14,219 nt of DNA, from assembly GCA_964390055.1 (NCBI GenBank), contig CAYMGQ010000025.1, positions 1 to 14,219 on the forward strand. Direction: 5' to 3'. The position numbers and the translations under genes were made by a program. Each line of letters starts with the position of its first letter. Within the stretch, counting starts at the first letter, position 1. Shown in pieces: positions 6,778 to 13,873 of the stretch. Below the pieces are notes generated by a model. That model saw only the letters and a program-made list of their open reading frames with translations, did not search any database and was not told the origin of the DNA. The stretch is from CAYMGQ01 sp964390055. Lineage in GTDB: Bacteria; Bacillota; Clostridia; Peptostreptococcales; Natronincolaceae.

Positions 6778-9700
6778 TAGCCACCCCTCCTAAAGTTGTC
6801 AACTTGCCTTATATCATACATTCTTCTCTCAAGTTCCTTTAGGCTACGGTCATCAGCTATTAGTGTGCCTACATACAATGGTTGTAACTGAGAGCCACTT
6901 GAGCCTCCTGAGGCAGCCTCTATTAAATCTCTGAACATATCTAAAGGCTCACCACCAAATATTGCCTGTCTAACCTTAGCCATCGCGCTTGGGTTTTCTA
7001 TAGGTAATATTGTTTCCATCTTATTACCTTCATTGAACCTGGCAATGTGTTCCTTCTTGAAGGTCCCACCTTTAGCGTGGCCTATCATATTTGGATCCAT
7101 ACTATACAGCCTCATACTACCTGTGCCGCCATTACTACTGGATGAACGAGTGGATTCTATACTATCTATAACATTGCTTTCTTCATCCTTGGCTTTTTTC
7201 TTCCAAAACTTTAAGTCCTCGAAGAAGTTCTTTAACTTATTCCACATTTTATCGAACCATCCTATAACGTTATCGTAAATGTCGCTTGCCCATGTTGAGA
7301 ATCCTGTCTTAGAGTCTTTCCACCAATCACTGAAACCTTTACTTGTCTCGCTCCACCAGCCTGATAATTTACCCTTAGTGTTAGTGTACCAATCAGCAAC
7401 GCTGCCAACGATATTTGTCTTCCAGTCGCCGAAACCAGCCTTAATGTCCTTCCACCAACCGCTGAATTTGGTAAGTGTCTCAGATGCCCAGGTACTAACC
7501 TTACCAAAAATATCTTCCTTCCACTCTTTAAACCTAGCTCCAATATTATCCTTCCAATCAATAAATCCAGTTTTGATTTCATTCCACCAATCTCCAAAAC
7601 CTGACTTAGTGTCCTCCCACCAGGTACTTAACTTATCTTTTGTATCATTACACCAATTTGTTATGCTTTCGCTAACACTATTCTTCCAATCTTCGAATTT
7701 CTCTTTAGTATTTTCGACCCATTCTATTGTCTTATCCAAAATTGATTCTTTGTGACTTATGATTTGCTCTGTTATTTCCGCTTCTTTTTCTTCTAATGCA
7801 GTATACGCTTCTTCATATTCATCCCATACCTTTTGTATTTGATCTTTATATTCATCTGCGCTTATAAGTTGAGCAGCATATAGATCATTAATTAATTCAA
7901 GCTTCTCTTGATTGCTATTCTCTAACGCAGTTCTCTCTTCTTCAAACATATCTTGAACTCTTTTAAGTCTTGCATCAAGCTCTGCATTATCTAATTCAGC
8001 AAGATTCCTAAAAGCTACTGCTTCAATACCCAGCCATTCTGCATTGTGTTCTGTAGCTTCGCCTATAATGTCTTTATTGTGCTGGGCATAAATACCACTT
8101 ATCTCTTCCAAAGCTTCTAACGTTAAGATTCCATGGTCATTGTATGACGTTTCTATTACTGAATTTATTCTTTCAAAAGCTACCCTAGTAGCTTCTGCTC
8201 TTTCATCGTACTTATTTACTATCGCTTGTGTTAATTCGTCTGCGTTCGATTGTGCAGTTATAATTCCTGTTTGGTGAGCTTTAGCTATAAGTTCTAACTC
8301 TTCTTGTTTATGCGTATTTAATAGGTCTAAAAATCCTTGTTGTTCTTCTCTAGTTAGCTCTTTTAAATCTGACCAACTTTCTTCAGTTAGCTTAGTATTG
8401 TTAAGATATAATCTGTAGAGCTTATCGTAGCTTTTTTCACCCAGTTCTGTATATAAACTAAGGATGTCATTTACTTTAACTCTAGTATTACTTTTAGCCT
8501 CCTCAGATATTTTAGAAAAAGACTTAGCTACTTTTTTAGCTATTCGCTCATGCGAATTATCTTTATCAAATGAACTTGATAACTTAGACCAGAAAAAATT
8601 GACTAATAGGCCGGTTATTCCTCCTATAGCAGCTCCTATAACAGTGCCTGCACCTGGAGCTAAAATAGTTCCTAGCTTAGCACCTACTGCAGCACCTATA
8701 GCACCACCTACAGTAGCCCTTACAGAATGAGTTAAGAAGGAGTCTTTTATATTTTCCCAATACTTACTAACTAGCATTCCTGCACTAGCTCCTAGTGTAC
8801 CCCCTGCAGCTGCTCCTATAGGACCACCTAACTTAGCACCTACTATAGCACCTATAACACCCCCTATAGTAGCCCCTGCAGGATGATTTGAGAATGCATC
8901 TTTTATATCTTCCCAATAGTTACTAACTAGTATTCCTGCACTAGTTCCTAGTATGCCTCCTGCAACTGTTCCTATAGGACCACCTAACTTAGTACCTATA
9001 ATAGCGCCTATAACACCTCCTATAGTAGCCCCTACAGGATGATTTGAGAAGGCGTTTTTTATATCTTTCCAGAAGCGCCCTACTATACCGCCCGCGGTGC
9101 CCCCTAGAATAGCGCCTACAGCAGCTCCTATAGGACCGCCTAACTTAGCACCTATAATTCCACCTATAACTGCGCCTATGCCAGCACCCTTGCCAGTAGG
9201 TGACTTGAAGAACTTTACTAGCTCCTCCCAGAATAACCCGGCTATTGCGCCAGCAGCCGCACCTATCTTAGCACCCAGAACCGCTCCAGGCATCTTTCCA
9301 AATATAGCACCTATTATACCACCTATGGTAGCACCTATTCCAGCACCTATTAATGCTTGTTGTAGTTTCTTTGCGATGGTATCCGCGATGCCTTGTGTCC
9401 ATTCCGTTATTGATGCTCCAACGTCAGGGAACATCTCACTGGCATCAAATGGTGGTATAGTCGGCATCTCTATGTCTGGTATGTCGAACACATCATCTAA
9501 GTCCTCGGCGCCCTTATCTAGATTTGGAAGTGTGAATACCTCATCAAATGACATTAATGCTTCTTTCGCTTTCTTACCGGCTTCTTTGGCCTTGTCACCC
9601 ATTTTCTTAAGCCCTTCACTAGATAGCTCAAGTTCTTGATTGAACTCATCAGCAATCTTCGTGTTTTCTTCCATCTTAGGTGCGAATATCTTAGATGGGT

Positions 9701-11156
9701 CTACACCAAACGCACTGGATATCTTACCCATTAAGTTACCTACAGTGTTTCCGAACTTTTTACTGGCCAGTGTCATTGCAAGCAATCCGCCAACTGCTAT
9801 ACCAACAAACGCAGCTAATGGGTTCGATGCTAACATACCTGTAAGGAAACCTATAGCCTTTCCTAAGTATACAATGCCCTGTGCTATCACCTTAACTATT
9901 AACAATGATTTCAAAGCAGCTGTAAAACCAAGTATTAGTTTTATCACAGCGTTTACTATAAACAAACCACCAAGCGCTGAAACAAATATTCTAACTGCAG
10001 TACTGTTGCTTGTTAACATTTGTATTAATACGGCAAGTATTCGCGTAAACATATTAATAAACGGCATAACCGCGTTAAACGTGTTTAGAAATAACTCAGT
10101 GAAAGCGTGTCTGACTGGAGCTAGCGATTTATACATAGCTACTATGTTCTGTATAAACATCTGTATATTGGCAACGAATAACTGTATCTTCTGAACAATT
10201 TCCGGTGGAAACATGTTTGCTAACATGTATCCAAAACCGCCTTTTCTTATATCATCCCGCATTGCCTCTAACCTATTAGATATTCTCTCCATATTAACTC
10301 TGAAGTTCTGGTACATAGGGTCGAAGGCATCCTGACTTATTATCAGAAGATTTTCTTTAATAGCATTAGCTAAACCTTTTGTAGTTCTCTGCATCGCCGC
10401 GGCTGCCCCAGCGTACCTTTTCTCCATTCCCCTAAGGATAGCTGGAATAGCTATATCAGCAGTTACTGGGGCTTTCCCTAAGTTAGATATTTGTTCGTGT
10501 GTCATACCTAACTCTTCCCTTAGTATCTGATACGCCGGAATACCTGCGTTCGCTAGTCTTATTAGTTCCCTAGCGGTTAATTTACCTTTTGCCTGTATTT
10601 GTCCTAATGCTTCAGATATATTTCTGTAAGACTCTACCTTACCGGATGCTGCAGTAGCGTCCGCTATACTTCTCATTATCCTTTCCATGTTCTGAAGAGG
10701 GAACTCATACGCCAAAAGCATTCTGGCGTTATCAGCTACCTGCTCGTATACGAAAGGAGTATCTGCGGCCAAGTCTTGAAGAGTATCATTAAATCTCTTT
10801 GCTTTATCAGCGTCTCCTATTAGACCTATAAATGCTACTCTAGTTTCCTCTACAGCTTGAGAAAAATTGTACAGCTCTTTAGTAACGTTTTGTATAGCGT
10901 GAACAAACCTATAGAATGCCTGTGAGACTATAATACCCTGTGCAATTCTCTTGACGCTCTTATATCCTTTATCAGCTGCATCTCCGAATATCTTAAAACT
11001 ATTACTAGCATCTGTAGTATCCTTAGAAATTGCCTTAAAGTCCTTGGCGACCTGTTTGGAAAACCTAGTTGAGGCGGCAGATGCAGCTCTTAAGCCCCTA
11101 TTAAATTGTGAAGTATTAATGCTCAGTTTAGCTGTTAAGTTAGCGAAAAATCCCAT
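6777..11156 (-). CDS. Tail tape measure protein
   Basis: A 1459-residue protein that spans the tail lumen, sets tail length and helps DNA ejection. Residues 1-75 are helical. About 85-290 is the conserved tape measure domain (VEETRVAFIGLIGDADKA, DTPFVYEQV, ANAGIPAYQIL). About 345-465 is strongly hydrophobic, with several possible membrane helices. After an acidic linker near 545 (LMSFDEVFTLP), residues 604-865 hold five glycine-zipper units. Residues 880-1140 are coiled coil, 1146-1321 hold Trp-spaced 11-mers, and the C-terminus has the usual AKGGTFKKEHIARFNEG block followed by LPIENP. AGGAGGTG precedes the ATG and overlaps the stop of the frameshifted chaperone. At about 0.15 nm per residue the tail would be near 220 nm long. 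By hand count, GC is about 57% at 10381-10440 but about 32% across the coiled coil. Confidence 0.95.
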   Translation of the reverse strand: MGFFANLTAKLSINTSQFNRGLRAASAASTRFSKQVAKDFKAISKDTTDASNSFKIFGDAADKGYKSVKRIAQGIIVSQAFYRFVHAIQNVTKELYNFSQAVEETRVAFIGLIGDADKAKRFNDTLQDLAADTPFVYEQVADNARMLLAYEFPLQNMERIMRSIADATAASGKVESYRNISEALGQIQAKGKLTARELIRLANAGIPAYQILREELGMTHEQISNLGKAPVTADIAIPAILRGMEKRYAGAAAAMQRTTKGLANAIKENLLIISQDAFDPMYQNFRVNMERISNRLEAMRDDIRKGGFGYMLANMFPPEIVQKIQLFVANIQMFIQNIVAMYKSLAPVRHAFTELFLNTFNAVMPFINMFTRILAVLIQMLTSNSTAVRIFVSALGGLFIVNAVIKLILGFTAALKSLLIVKVIAQGIVYLGKAIGFLTGMLASNPLAAFVGIAVGGLLAMTLASKKFGNTVGNLMGKISSAFGVDPSKIFAPKMEENTKIADEFNQELELSSEGLKKMGDKAKEAGKKAKEALMSFDEVFTLPNLDKGAEDLDDVFDIPDIEMPTIPPFDASEMFPDVGASITEWTQGIADTIAKKLQQALIGAGIGATIGGIIGAIFGKMPGAVLGAKIGAAAGAIAGLFWEELVKFFKSPTGKGAGIGAVIGGIIGAKLGGPIGAAVGAILGGTAGGIVGRFWKDIKNAFSNHPVGATIGGVIGAIIGTKLGGPIGTVAGGILGTSAGILVSNYWEDIKDAFSNHPAGATIGGVIGAIVGAKLGGPIGAAAGGTLGASAGMLVSKYWENIKDSFLTHSVRATVGGAIGAAVGAKLGTILAPGAGTVIGAAIGGITGLLVNFFWSKLSSSFDKDNSHERIAKKVAKSFSKISEEAKSNTRVKVNDILSLYTELGEKSYDKLYRLYLNNTKLTEESWSDLKELTREEQQGFLDLLNTHKQEELELIAKAHQTGIITAQSNADELTQAIVNKYDERAEATRVAFERINSVIETSYNDHGILTLEALEEISGIYAQHNKDIIGEATEHNAEWLGIEAVAFRNLAELDNAELDARLKRVQDMFEEERTALENSNQEKLELINDLYAAQLISADEYKDQIQKVWDEYEEAYTALEEKEAEITEQIISHKESILDKTIEWVENTKEKFEDWKNSVSESITNWCNDTKDKLSTWWEDTKSGFGDWWNEIKTGFIDWKDNIGARFKEWKEDIFGKVSTWASETLTKFSGWWKDIKAGFGDWKTNIVGSVADWYTNTKGKLSGWWSETSKGFSDWWKDSKTGFSTWASDIYDNVIGWFDKMWNKLKNFFEDLKFWKKKAKDEESNVIDSIESTRSSSSNGGTGSMRLYSMDPNMIGHAKGGTFKKEHIARFNEGNKMETILPIENPSAMAKVRQAIFGGEPLDMFRDLIEAASGGSSGSQLQPLYVGTLIADDRSLKELERRMYDIRQVDNFRRGG
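7194..7721 (-). repeat. Tryptophan 11-residue repeats in the tape measure
   Basis: From residue 1146 there are fifteen consecutive 11-residue units that each begin with Trp, with a Phe, Leu, Val or Ile at position 8 of each unit. A sixteenth unit (from residue 1311) begins with Phe instead. Typical units read WWNEIKTGFID and WWKDIKAGFGD. There is no insertion or deletion over the whole array. The 11-residue Trp/Phe spacing is a known feature of tape measure proteins and fits a helical array packed against the tube wall. Confidence 0.9.
8562..9347 (-). repeat. Glycine-zipper tandem array, 52-codon (156-base) unit
   Basis: Five units in the tape measure start at residues 604, 657, 709, 761 and 813. 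Units 2 to 4 (9188-8721) are exactly 156 bases each; units 3 and 4 match at about 135 of 156 bases by hand alignment. Each has a Gly-xxx-Gly rich half of about 38 residues (for example GATIGGVIGA then KLGGPIG) followed by an amphipathic linker with FW or YW and DIK-AFSNHP. The first and last units are more diverged and differ slightly in length. Confidence 0.92.
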
Positions 11157-11168
11157 TAGCTACACCTC

Positions 11169-11752
11169 CTACCATCCAGGAATTTGATCGATATATCCAA
11201 ACTCAGGCTCAGCCTTCTTGTCACTGGAACCATACAGCATTTGCTTGAACTCTATAGCAGCATCTGACAGTGCTCTAAATTTCCTTGGTGTTGTATTCCA
11301 GAACTGTTCCTCAGTCATTCTTAGTTCTACAGTCCCGAAGAATAACATAAAAGGCCAATCCCAACCATCATCTTCTTCTTCTGTTGGCTGCGCTGATTGG
11401 CCTTGGTTACTCCCGGGACTTCTTAGTTTGGGCTAATCACCTTATCCTGAGGTAAGTCACCCATCATTGCTTTATTCATTTTTTCTGCTAGCGCTTCTAA
11501 GTCTGATATATCTATCTGACTGCCTACATAGTGCTCAGTTAGATTTTCGTCCTCATGTACAAGGCCAGCCCATAATGCGAACCTAACAGCTGCTATGCTA
11601 CCTGCCTCCATTACTTTCATGGCCTCATCAATAGTACCATATTTCTCTTCTATCAATGCAAAAGCATTTAACGTGTACTTAAGTCTTCTTTCAATACCGT
11701 CGCCAATATCAATTACAACTGGCGCTTTCCTTACATTTTCTATATTAGCCAC
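11169..11752 (-). CDS. Tail assembly chaperone GT fusion, made by -1 frameshift
   Basis: Predicted 194-residue protein: 109 residues of the upstream frame, then 85 residues read after a -1 slip at 11426-11432 (join 11752-11426 with 11426-11169). The second frame begins LRSPGSNQGQ, passes an acidic stretch, and carries GWDWPFMLFFGTVELRMTEE then QFWNTTPRKFRALSD, the F-W-x-x-T-P-R-K-F block typical of the T domain of Gram-positive phage chaperones. It has no start codon with a ribosome site of its own, and it is closed upstream by a TAG in the same frame at 11435-11433, just before the slip site. So the slip must occur in the few bases that remain, which the heptamer fills exactly. The fusion should recruit tube subunits to the tape measure; this follows the known lambda G/GT model. 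Confidence 0.85.
11351..11404 (-). other. Inverted repeat downstream of the frameshift site (possible stimulatory hairpin)
   Basis: Two perfect 10-base arms, AAGGCCAATC (minus strand, 11404-11395) and GATTGGCCTT (11360-11351), enclose 34 bases. Inside them, CCAAC (11387-11383) and GTTGG (11365-11361) can pair as well, leaving a 7-base bulge and a 17-base loop. The stem starts 21 bases after the heptamer, farther than the usual 5 to 9, so it may stimulate slippage weakly or serve another role. Confidence 0.6.
11423..11752 (-). CDS. Tail assembly chaperone G (unshifted product)
   Basis: A 109-residue helical protein that ends DKVISPN at the TAA just after the slippery site. It lies between tube and tape measure genes, the conserved place for tail chaperones. 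The segment LKYTLNAFALIEEKYG with a following helix resembles the gpG-like family of Bacillota phages. It is expected to coat the tape measure during tail assembly and be absent from the finished virion. The start is a GTG at 11752-11750, preceded by GGAGG at 8 bases spacing; no ATG in this frame has a better site. The unshifted protein should be the more abundant product. Confidence 0.85.
   Translation of the reverse strand: MANIENVRKAPVVIDIGDGIERRLKYTLNAFALIEEKYGTIDEAMKVMEAGSIAAVRFALWAGLVHEDENLTEHYVGSQIDISDLEALAEKMNKAMMGDLPQDKVISPN
11426..11432 (-). promoter_or_regulatory. Programmed -1 ribosomal frameshift site CCCAAAC
   Basis: On the minus strand the chaperone frame reads C CCA AAC and is followed at once by the TAA stop. 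This is a full X-XXY-YYZ heptamer: both tRNAs can re-pair after slipping back one base to CCC AAA. The shifted frame then runs open for 85 codons. The downstream frame is blocked by TAG only three bases upstream of the heptamer, so the open overlap between the two frames is about as small as it can be. Confidence 0.85.
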
Positions 11753-11769
11753 TAGTCACACCTCCATTA

Positions 11770-12375
11770 TTAAGGTTCTACAGTTGTAGAAGGTAGTTGA
11801 ACACTCTCAAACCATGTAGCCATTAAAGATTCATCAGCGTCATCATGCTCAGCATCTATTTCATACTTCCAAGGCTGTATTTCCTTAGCTCCTATTTCAT
11901 ACTTCTTCTCAAGCTTAACAAATTGTCCTACAATAGTCTCAGACTGGAAGTTGATACTATCGCCCTTAGTCTCACTATTGTCTTCTGGCTCTAAGAACTT
12001 TCCTTTATACAGCCAAACGTACCTGTATTTACCATTGGACTTAAGTGTCCTATAGCCTATGGCTACCCATGGCGGTACATCATTAGCGCCGTACACAATA
12101 GCACCTTTACTATCTATTGTATGTCCGAGTAGGTCTGCCTTCTGTTCTGTAGTAAGCTCATTCTTTTGTATCTCTACCTCTATGTTACCTAGAGTAGTAG
12201 CTGATTCTCCTGGTCCATCATCATAGAAAATAGTTTCTTGGGATGCATTAGGGTTTATATTCAAACTCATAACACCAGGTGCTTTTTTAACCTCGCCATA
12301 TGATGGGTCAGTCGTGCCATCATCAGCTGTTAGCAATGCATATACTAGATTATCACAACCTATTCTAGTTGCCAT
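11770..12375 (-). CDS. Major tail tube protein, phi13 family
   Basis: A 201-residue protein that polymerises into the tail tube around the tape measure. It matches the phi13-type major tail protein family from start to end: MATRIGCDNLVYALLTADD, then FYDDGPGESATTLGNIEVEI, then LLGHTIDSKGAIVYG, PPWVAIGYRTLKSNGKYRYV, and WLYKGKF with a following D-S-I-N-F-Q block. The length is normal for the family. The ATG is preceded by AGGAGG in the 14-base gap after the terminator gene. The C-terminus (AEHDDADESLMATWFES) is acidic and is probably a surface extension, not an added Ig domain. With no sheath gene upstream, it indicates a non-contractile tail. Confidence 0.94.
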   Translation of the reverse strand: MATRIGCDNLVYALLTADDGTTDPSYGEVKKAPGVMSLNINPNASQETIFYDDGPGESATTLGNIEVEIQKNELTTEQKADLLGHTIDSKGAIVYGANDVPPWVAIGYRTLKSNGKYRYVWLYKGKFLEPEDNSETKGDSINFQSETIVGQFVKLEKKYEIGAKEIQPWKYEIDAEHDDADESLMATWFESVQLPSTTVEP

Positions 12376-12389
12376 TATATCACTCCTCC

Positions 12390-12779
12390 TTAATCTCTTT
12401 CAGTGGTTATACCTATATTAAACCCGTAGGTAGTCCTCCCTGCATCATCGACATTAATCTTAAAAGGAAATTGTCTGGGGTATATTTGACACCACCTACC
12501 GTTTGACAGTATTTTATATCTATCTACAGGACTCAACTCATTAAATATCTTAATACATTGGGTTTTCGCTCTACTAGCACTTTTATCTCTAACAGTTAGT
12601 TGTAGAGACCTATGTATGAAAGTATCTTGAAACGGTAGTGGTGAGCCAGAATACTCATGAACTACAAACACATTATCTGGTGCCTCTGGTGTAAAGTCCC
12701 TAAATGAATCAGTACCATCACCAACCACCAAATCCTGTGATGCTAGATGTTCAATTATATCAAGAAGTAAATCACTCAT
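12390..12779 (-). CDS. Tail terminator (Minor_capsid_3-like)
   Basis: A 129-residue protein beginning MSDLLLDIIEHLASQDLV. The N-terminal helix, then DNVFVVHEYSGSPLP, then LQLTVRDKSASRAKTQCIKI with a helix ending in LSPVDRY, and a final strand TYGFNIGITTERD, match the fold order of phage tail terminators, annotated in Bacillota phages as Minor_capsid_3 or tail terminator. It would cap the tube and join it to the head. The ATG at 12779 is preferred to an in-frame ATG at 12809 because GGAGAG lies ahead of it and the overlap with the upstream gene falls to 8 bases (ATGAGTGA). It directly precedes the tube gene, the standard position. Confidence 0.85.
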   Translation of the reverse strand: MSDLLLDIIEHLASQDLVVGDGTDSFRDFTPEAPDNVFVVHEYSGSPLPFQDTFIHRSLQLTVRDKSASRAKTQCIKIFNELSPVDRYKILSNGRWCQIYPRQFPFKINVDDAGRTTYGFNIGITTERD

Positions 12780-13197
12780 TATTCTCACTCTCCAATGCTG
12801 GACCAACATGTTTTATAATAGTTCTTGGGAACTTCTCATCTACATAGGCTCTTATTGGGTCTTCCAGGAACTTTGCTTTACCTATTGGATGTACTGCATC
12901 CAGATCTTCATGTACTATTACTGCATAGTCCATAACAGGCATTCCTGTTTTTGGGTTTATTGCAGAACCTCCATACCCCAGAGTAGCCTCAAATCCATAG
13001 TCCTTTGCATGTGTTATATCATAAAACGCACTATTAGCAAGTGTCTCAGTATCTCTAGGCACTTGTCTGAGGCTCTCCTCCATTATGTCTTCGCAAGCTT
13101 CCTCGGTTGCCCAGTAGGTAGACTTTGCTACTTTACTTATAGCTGCTTCGCATTTCTTATGAAATTTTTCAAAGTTTACATCCATAGTAACTCTCAT
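12772..13197 (-). CDS. Head-tail completion protein (HK97 gp10-like / Minor_capsid_2-like)
   Basis: A 141-residue protein with the family pattern in order: an N-terminal helix, ESLRQVPRDTETLANSAFYD (residues about 41-60), YGGSA, MDYAVIVHEDLDAVHPIGKA, and KFLEDPIRAYVDE. The VP-x-DT-x-x-L-x-x-S and YA-x-x-VHE blocks are typical of gp10-like completion proteins, which sit at the head-tail junction. The ATG overlaps the stopper stop in TAATG. The ribosome site there is weak (GGTGGTG), so coupling to the upstream gene is likely. The in-frame ATG four codons later is an alternative start. Confidence 0.85.
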   Translation of the reverse strand: MRVTMDVNFEKFHKKCEAAISKVAKSTYWATEEACEDIMEESLRQVPRDTETLANSAFYDITHAKDYGFEATLGYGGSAINPKTGMPVMDYAVIVHEDLDAVHPIGKAKFLEDPIRAYVDEKFPRTIIKHVGPALESENNE

Positions 13198-13511
13198 TAC
13201 AGATACACCACCACTATATCTACTTTACCTGTGTTACCGTCGTAATACGGTCCTAGTGCTTTGATATTGTAATCACTACCGTTGAACACTACTACATCAG
13301 TGACCTTAATAGCGGTATCACCTTCAATGTATAATTGTAGATTTGATACAATATCGTTACCATGTACATCTCTTACCAGAGTAACTTTACCTTGAGGATA
13401 ACATTTAGTTGAAATATTATTTCCAAAGGTAGGCTCACCAGTACCATCTTGTTTAATAAACGGTTTTATCTCAACCGGGACACTCAACCATTTCTTTAGT
13501 GACTTAAACAT
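13197..13511 (-). CDS. Head-completion stopper (Minor_capsid_1-like)
   Basis: A 104-residue protein beginning MFKSLKKWLSVPVEIKPFIK. It is a small beta-barrel type protein with SNLQLYIEGDTAIKVTDVVV, then GSDYNIKALGPYYDGNTGKV and a final D-I-V-V-V-Y-L strand. The pattern fits stopper proteins (SPP1 gp16-like), which follow the adaptor and close the portal after packaging. The open frame reaches 13601, but the first 30 codons would overlap the adaptor by almost 100 bases and encode an unrelated hydrophobic stretch. The ATG at 13511 has a clear ribosome site and leaves an 8-base overlap (ATGTTTAA). The family call comes from both sequence pattern and gene order. Confidence 0.82.
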   Translation of the reverse strand: MFKSLKKWLSVPVEIKPFIKQDGTGEPTFGNNISTKCYPQGKVTLVRDVHGNDIVSNLQLYIEGDTAIKVTDVVVFNGSDYNIKALGPYYDGNTGKVDIVVVYL

Positions 13512-13860
13512 TATTGTGCATCCCCTTCCTAAATACTTTTTTGTAACTATATTTAGGAACTGATATACCAGAAGTACTACATAATTGCTTATAATATGCA
13601 ACCTTATCAGCGTAATATTGTTGCCTGGATGTAGGATCCTCTGATTGCGGTCCTAATGACCTCTTTATATCTCTGGCAAACATATCTGCAAGTCTCTGAT
13701 AAAGATTATATAGTCGGAGGTTATGCTCCTTGAAAGTTTCTAATACATAATTTATTTCTGCATCAAGTAGTAGTTTATCATCTTCATCAGTGTCCCCTAT
13801 AATGAACCTGTACTTATCTAATTCGCTGTTAGAAGGGTCGCCTGAATAACTCCAAGCCAT
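13504..13860 (-). CDS. Head-tail adaptor (connector) protein
   Basis: A 118-residue helical protein beginning MAWSYSGDPSNSELDKYRFI, then IGDTDEDDKLLLDAEINYVL. The W-S-Y-S-G-D-P-x-x-S-x-x-D-x-x-R-F-x-I-G-D-T-D start is a recognisable mark of gp6/gp15-like adaptors that dock under the portal. Long helices follow (YNLYQRLADMFARDIKRSLG) and a basic C-terminal tail (YKKVFRKGMHNNV) that would enter the portal-stopper interface. The ATG at 13860 is chosen because a GTG at 13869 lies within its ribosome site. It starts 9 bases after the stop of the preceding gene and overlaps the stopper by 8 bases. Confidence 0.88.
   Translation of the reverse strand: MAWSYSGDPSNSELDKYRFIIGDTDEDDKLLLDAEINYVLETFKEHNLRLYNLYQRLADMFARDIKRSLGPQSEDPTSRQQYYADKVAYYKQLCSTSGISVPKYSYKKVFRKGMHNNV
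13522..13530 (-). promoter_or_regulatory. Ribosome binding site fixing the stopper start at 13511
   Basis: AGGAAGGGG lies 10 bases upstream of the ATG at 13511, within the end of the adaptor gene. The ATG at 13601 has no comparable purine tract, so the shorter protein is preferred. Confidence 0.6.
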
Positions 13861-13864
13861 CTTT

Positions 13865-13873
13865 ATCACCTAC
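13865..13873 (-). promoter_or_regulatory. Ribosome binding site fixing the adaptor start at 13860
   Basis: GTAGGTGAT stands 4 bases ahead of the ATG at 13860 and contains the TAG stop of the preceding gene. The in-frame GTG at 13869 is part of this site and so is unlikely to be the start. Confidence 0.6.

Noticed and set aside
7262..7755. Repetitive frames on both strands over the Trp array (plus 7279-7755, minus 7262-7597)
   Set aside because: The 33-base codon periodicity of the Trp repeats keeps the other frames open. The alternative proteins show no family pattern and no start signals.
8562..9347. Evenly spaced repeats as a possible CRISPR-like array
   Set aside because: The 156-base units are coding, in frame, and have no constant-repeat/variable-spacer structure.
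9097..9639. Plus-strand frame of 180 codons rich in Pro, Ala and Ile (also 8464-8730 and 9640-10194)
   Set aside because: Antisense shadow of the glycine-zipper and hydrophobic parts of the tape measure: Gly codons read backwards as Pro and Ala. No ribosome site, and the minus-strand protein is clearly the real one.
11411..11418. TCCCGGGA palindrome just after the slip site as the stimulatory structure
   Set aside because: A perfect 8-base palindrome with no loop cannot form a stable hairpin by itself; the 10-bp stem farther on is a better candidate.
12808..13245. Plus-strand frame of 145 codons rich in Cys, Tyr and Ser
   Set aside because: Lies antisense to a well-supported head-tail completion gene; the composition is that of a shadow and there is no ribosome site.
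13512..13601. N-terminal extension of the stopper with a hydrophobic stretch like a signal peptide
   Set aside because: It falls within the adaptor coding region, lacks a ribosome site at 13601, and a good site precedes the ATG at 13511.
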